Shown here: one piece after another, positions 62,870 through 64,000 of the stretch | How the letters are laid out: every line of letters starts with the position of its first letter | Numbering within the stretch: position 1 is the stretch's first letter | From: CAVUFH01 sp963740835 | Lineage (GTDB): Bacteria; Actinomycetota; Acidimicrobiia; IMCC26256; PALSA-610 | Direction of reading: 5' to 3' | Assembly: GCA_963740835.1 (NCBI GenBank) | Contig: CAVUFH010000007.1 | Location: 806,001-870,000, forward strand | DNA length: 64,000 bases | Notes under the pieces: generated by a model | What the model saw: only the letters and a program-made list of their open reading frames with translations | What the model was told of the DNA's origin: nothing | Database searches by the model: none | Made by a program: the position numbers and the translations under genes

Positions 62870-64000
62870 TCAGTCCCAGGCGGTGCCGCCGGTCTTCCCC
62901 CCGAGCTCGGGACACTCACCAGCGAACACGCCCCAACTGCACTCGAAACCGGGCACGACCCAGGTGTGCGCCATCCAGATGTCGGTGAGCTCGCGCTTCA
63001 CGCCACCCTGTGCCGCGCACTCTGCTTTCGTCTGCTCCTCGCCACCGATGACGGTGCCACCCTTGTCGTAACAAAGACCGCCGTTCGCGTTGTGCTGGTG
63101 CCAGTGGTCGTTGCTGCCCGCGAACCCTTCGGGCGGTCCGCCCGGGTGGTACACGAGGAAGCTGAGGCCGACGATCTTGGCGTCCGGACCCGTGCCGTCG
63201 TACAGCAGCTCGGACGGCGCCGCGGGATCGAACTTCGTCACGAGCGAGGCGTTCGTGTAGTGCGCGCCGATGCACGGCACGTAGACGGTCGACATCCGGT
63301 AGCCGGCCGCAACCGCGTCCTTCGCGGTCGGGTACTTCGCGACGACGGTGCGCGCGAGTGCCATCTGCTGTTCGAGCTGGACGCGCTCGTCCTTGGTGAG
63401 CGGCGTCTGCGCGAGCATGCCGCGGCCACCGTGCTCGCCGACGGCGGCTTCCGCGCTGCCGCCTTCGCCGGCGCCGACCTGGCCCGGCGATGCCGGCGTG
63501 GGCGACGCGACCTCGCACGGCGACTTACCCGTCGCCGTGCCTGCGATCACGGTGCCGTGGCTGTGCGCGTCTGCCGCGCCGGTCGCGCCCGTATCACCGG
63601 TCGCCCCGGTCGCGGCCGTCGTCTCGTCGTGTCCCGTCGCGTCGTGCGCGTGACTCCCGGCGGCGGCCGTGTCCGTCGCGCCGCTCGCCGCCGCAGCGTG
63701 CGGGTCCGCGGAGGGGTCGGCGAGCGTCGAGTTGCTCGTGATCGCCGCGCACCCGGCGATGAGCACGACCGCCGCGAGCGGCGCACCCACCTGCGCCAGC
63801 CGCCGCCCGACCGTGAGCTTGCTGCCGGGCTTGTAGATCTCGGGGCCGAGCAACATGGCGAACAGGCCGATGAGCGCCAGGCAGATGCCGCCGAAGAACA
63901 AGGCGTGCGGCCAACCGGAGAGGTCGAAGATCCCTTCGCGGGACGACAGCGTCGGGTCGTTGGCGTGGCGCACCGCATCGCCCACGAGCCCGACGGTCGC
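62870..64000 (-). CDS. His-rich membrane-anchored protein of unknown function (5' end outside window)
   Basis: At least 370 residues, open to the window end (upstream frame ATVGLVGDAVRHAND continues to base 64000, so GTG 63985 may not be the start). Residues near the visible start contain DLSGWPHALFFGGICLALIGLFAMLLGP (membrane span) and a second span LAAVVLIAGCAAI. A low-complexity Ala/Thr/Gly/His segment with HAHDATGHDET and HSHGTV follows, then a soluble domain with paired motifs SNDHWHQHNANGGLCYDKGG and CIGAHYTNAS, whose His/Cys could bind metal or heme, and Trp-rich TWVVPGFECSWGVFAGECPELGG. Function not recognised. Convergent with the NIPSNAP-like gene, 24 bp apart. Confidence 0.6.
   Translation of the reverse strand, partial: ATVGLVGDAVRHANDPTLSSREGIFDLSGWPHALFFGGICLALIGLFAMLLGPEIYKPGSKLTVGRRLAQVGAPLAAVVLIAGCAAITSNSTLADPSADPHAAAASGATDTAAAGSHAHDATGHDETTAATGATGDTGATGAADAHSHGTVIAGTATGKSPCEVASPTPASPGQVGAGEGGSAEAAVGEHGGRGMLAQTPLTKDERVQLEQQMALARTVVAKYPTAKDAVAAGYRMSTVYVPCIGAHYTNASLVTKFDPAAPSELLYDGTGPDAKIVGLSFLVYHPGGPPEGFAGSNDHWHQHNANGGLCYDKGGTVIGGEEQTKAECAAQGGVKRELTDIWMAHTWVVPGFECSWGVFAGECPELGGKTGGTAWD

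Overview
The window is about 64 kb of very GC-rich, gene-dense chromosomal DNA from a bacterium. The gene order points to Actinomycetota. The blocks rsmI/metG/tatD/rsmA/ispE, pth/rplY(CTC)/prs/glmU and mfd/(PPIase)/mazG/eno/ftsB/DUF501/ppx match, piece by piece, the order known around Rv1003-Rv1026 of Mycobacterium tuberculosis. Two tiny basic proteins resemble the mycobacterial ribosomal proteins bS22 and bL37. There is no rpfB between tatD and rsmA and no lpqU between mazG and eno, and a WS/DGAT acyltransferase, CBS-citrate synthase and PhyH-like oxygenase are present. A non-mycobacterial high-GC actinobacterium, perhaps class Acidimicrobiia, is my inference; no 16S or other decisive marker is present.

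Layout. 1-3.3 kb: end of an enoyl-CoA hydratase gene, a CBS-citrate synthase fusion, a hot-dog thioesterase and an unknown protein. 3.8-12.8 kb: six genes, each stop codon overlapping the next start (ATGA/GTGA): ThDP enzyme, FAD/Fe-S oxidase, enolase-superfamily protein, GH15 glycosidase, SDR and a membrane protein. This looks like one undescribed carbohydrate or sugar-acid operon. 12.8-18.6 kb: an accessory stretch with frameshifted genes (DMT transporter, tyrosine phosphatase), a DUF2254 membrane protein, a DinB-like protein and a PhyH-like oxygenase. 18.6-28.6 kb: tRNA-Leu, a MATE transporter, acyltransferase plus epimerase, an enoyl-CoA hydratase, a GNAT protein, an acyl-CoA synthetase, oligoribonuclease, a class V aminotransferase and Ppx/GppA. 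28.6-51.6 kb: the conserved housekeeping block, mostly on the minus strand, with tRNA-Gln and bS22. 51.6-64 kb: small transporter, PAP2-kinase fusion, degenerate YchF-like protein, bL37, Rrf2 regulator, a TnpB-like N-terminal domain without nuclease domain, SDRs, hydrolase, WS/DGAT, SerC-like aminotransferase and a His-rich membrane protein running off the end.

Three things stand out. (1) Five tandem 65-bp copies lie exactly between glmU and prs; each carries a 20-codon mini-ORF coupled to the next start. (2) A nuclease-like gene sits between pth and mfd, bracketed by two related hairpins as if inserted as a unit. (3) Several proteins keep a fold but lack catalytic residues: the YchF-like P-loop, the PAP2-like histidines and the truncated TnpB-like protein.

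Caution: at least seven genes, including conserved mfd and mazG, need one- or two-base corrections to read through. Many of these sites lie in short GC repeats or a homopolymer, so part of the apparent gene decay may be assembly error.
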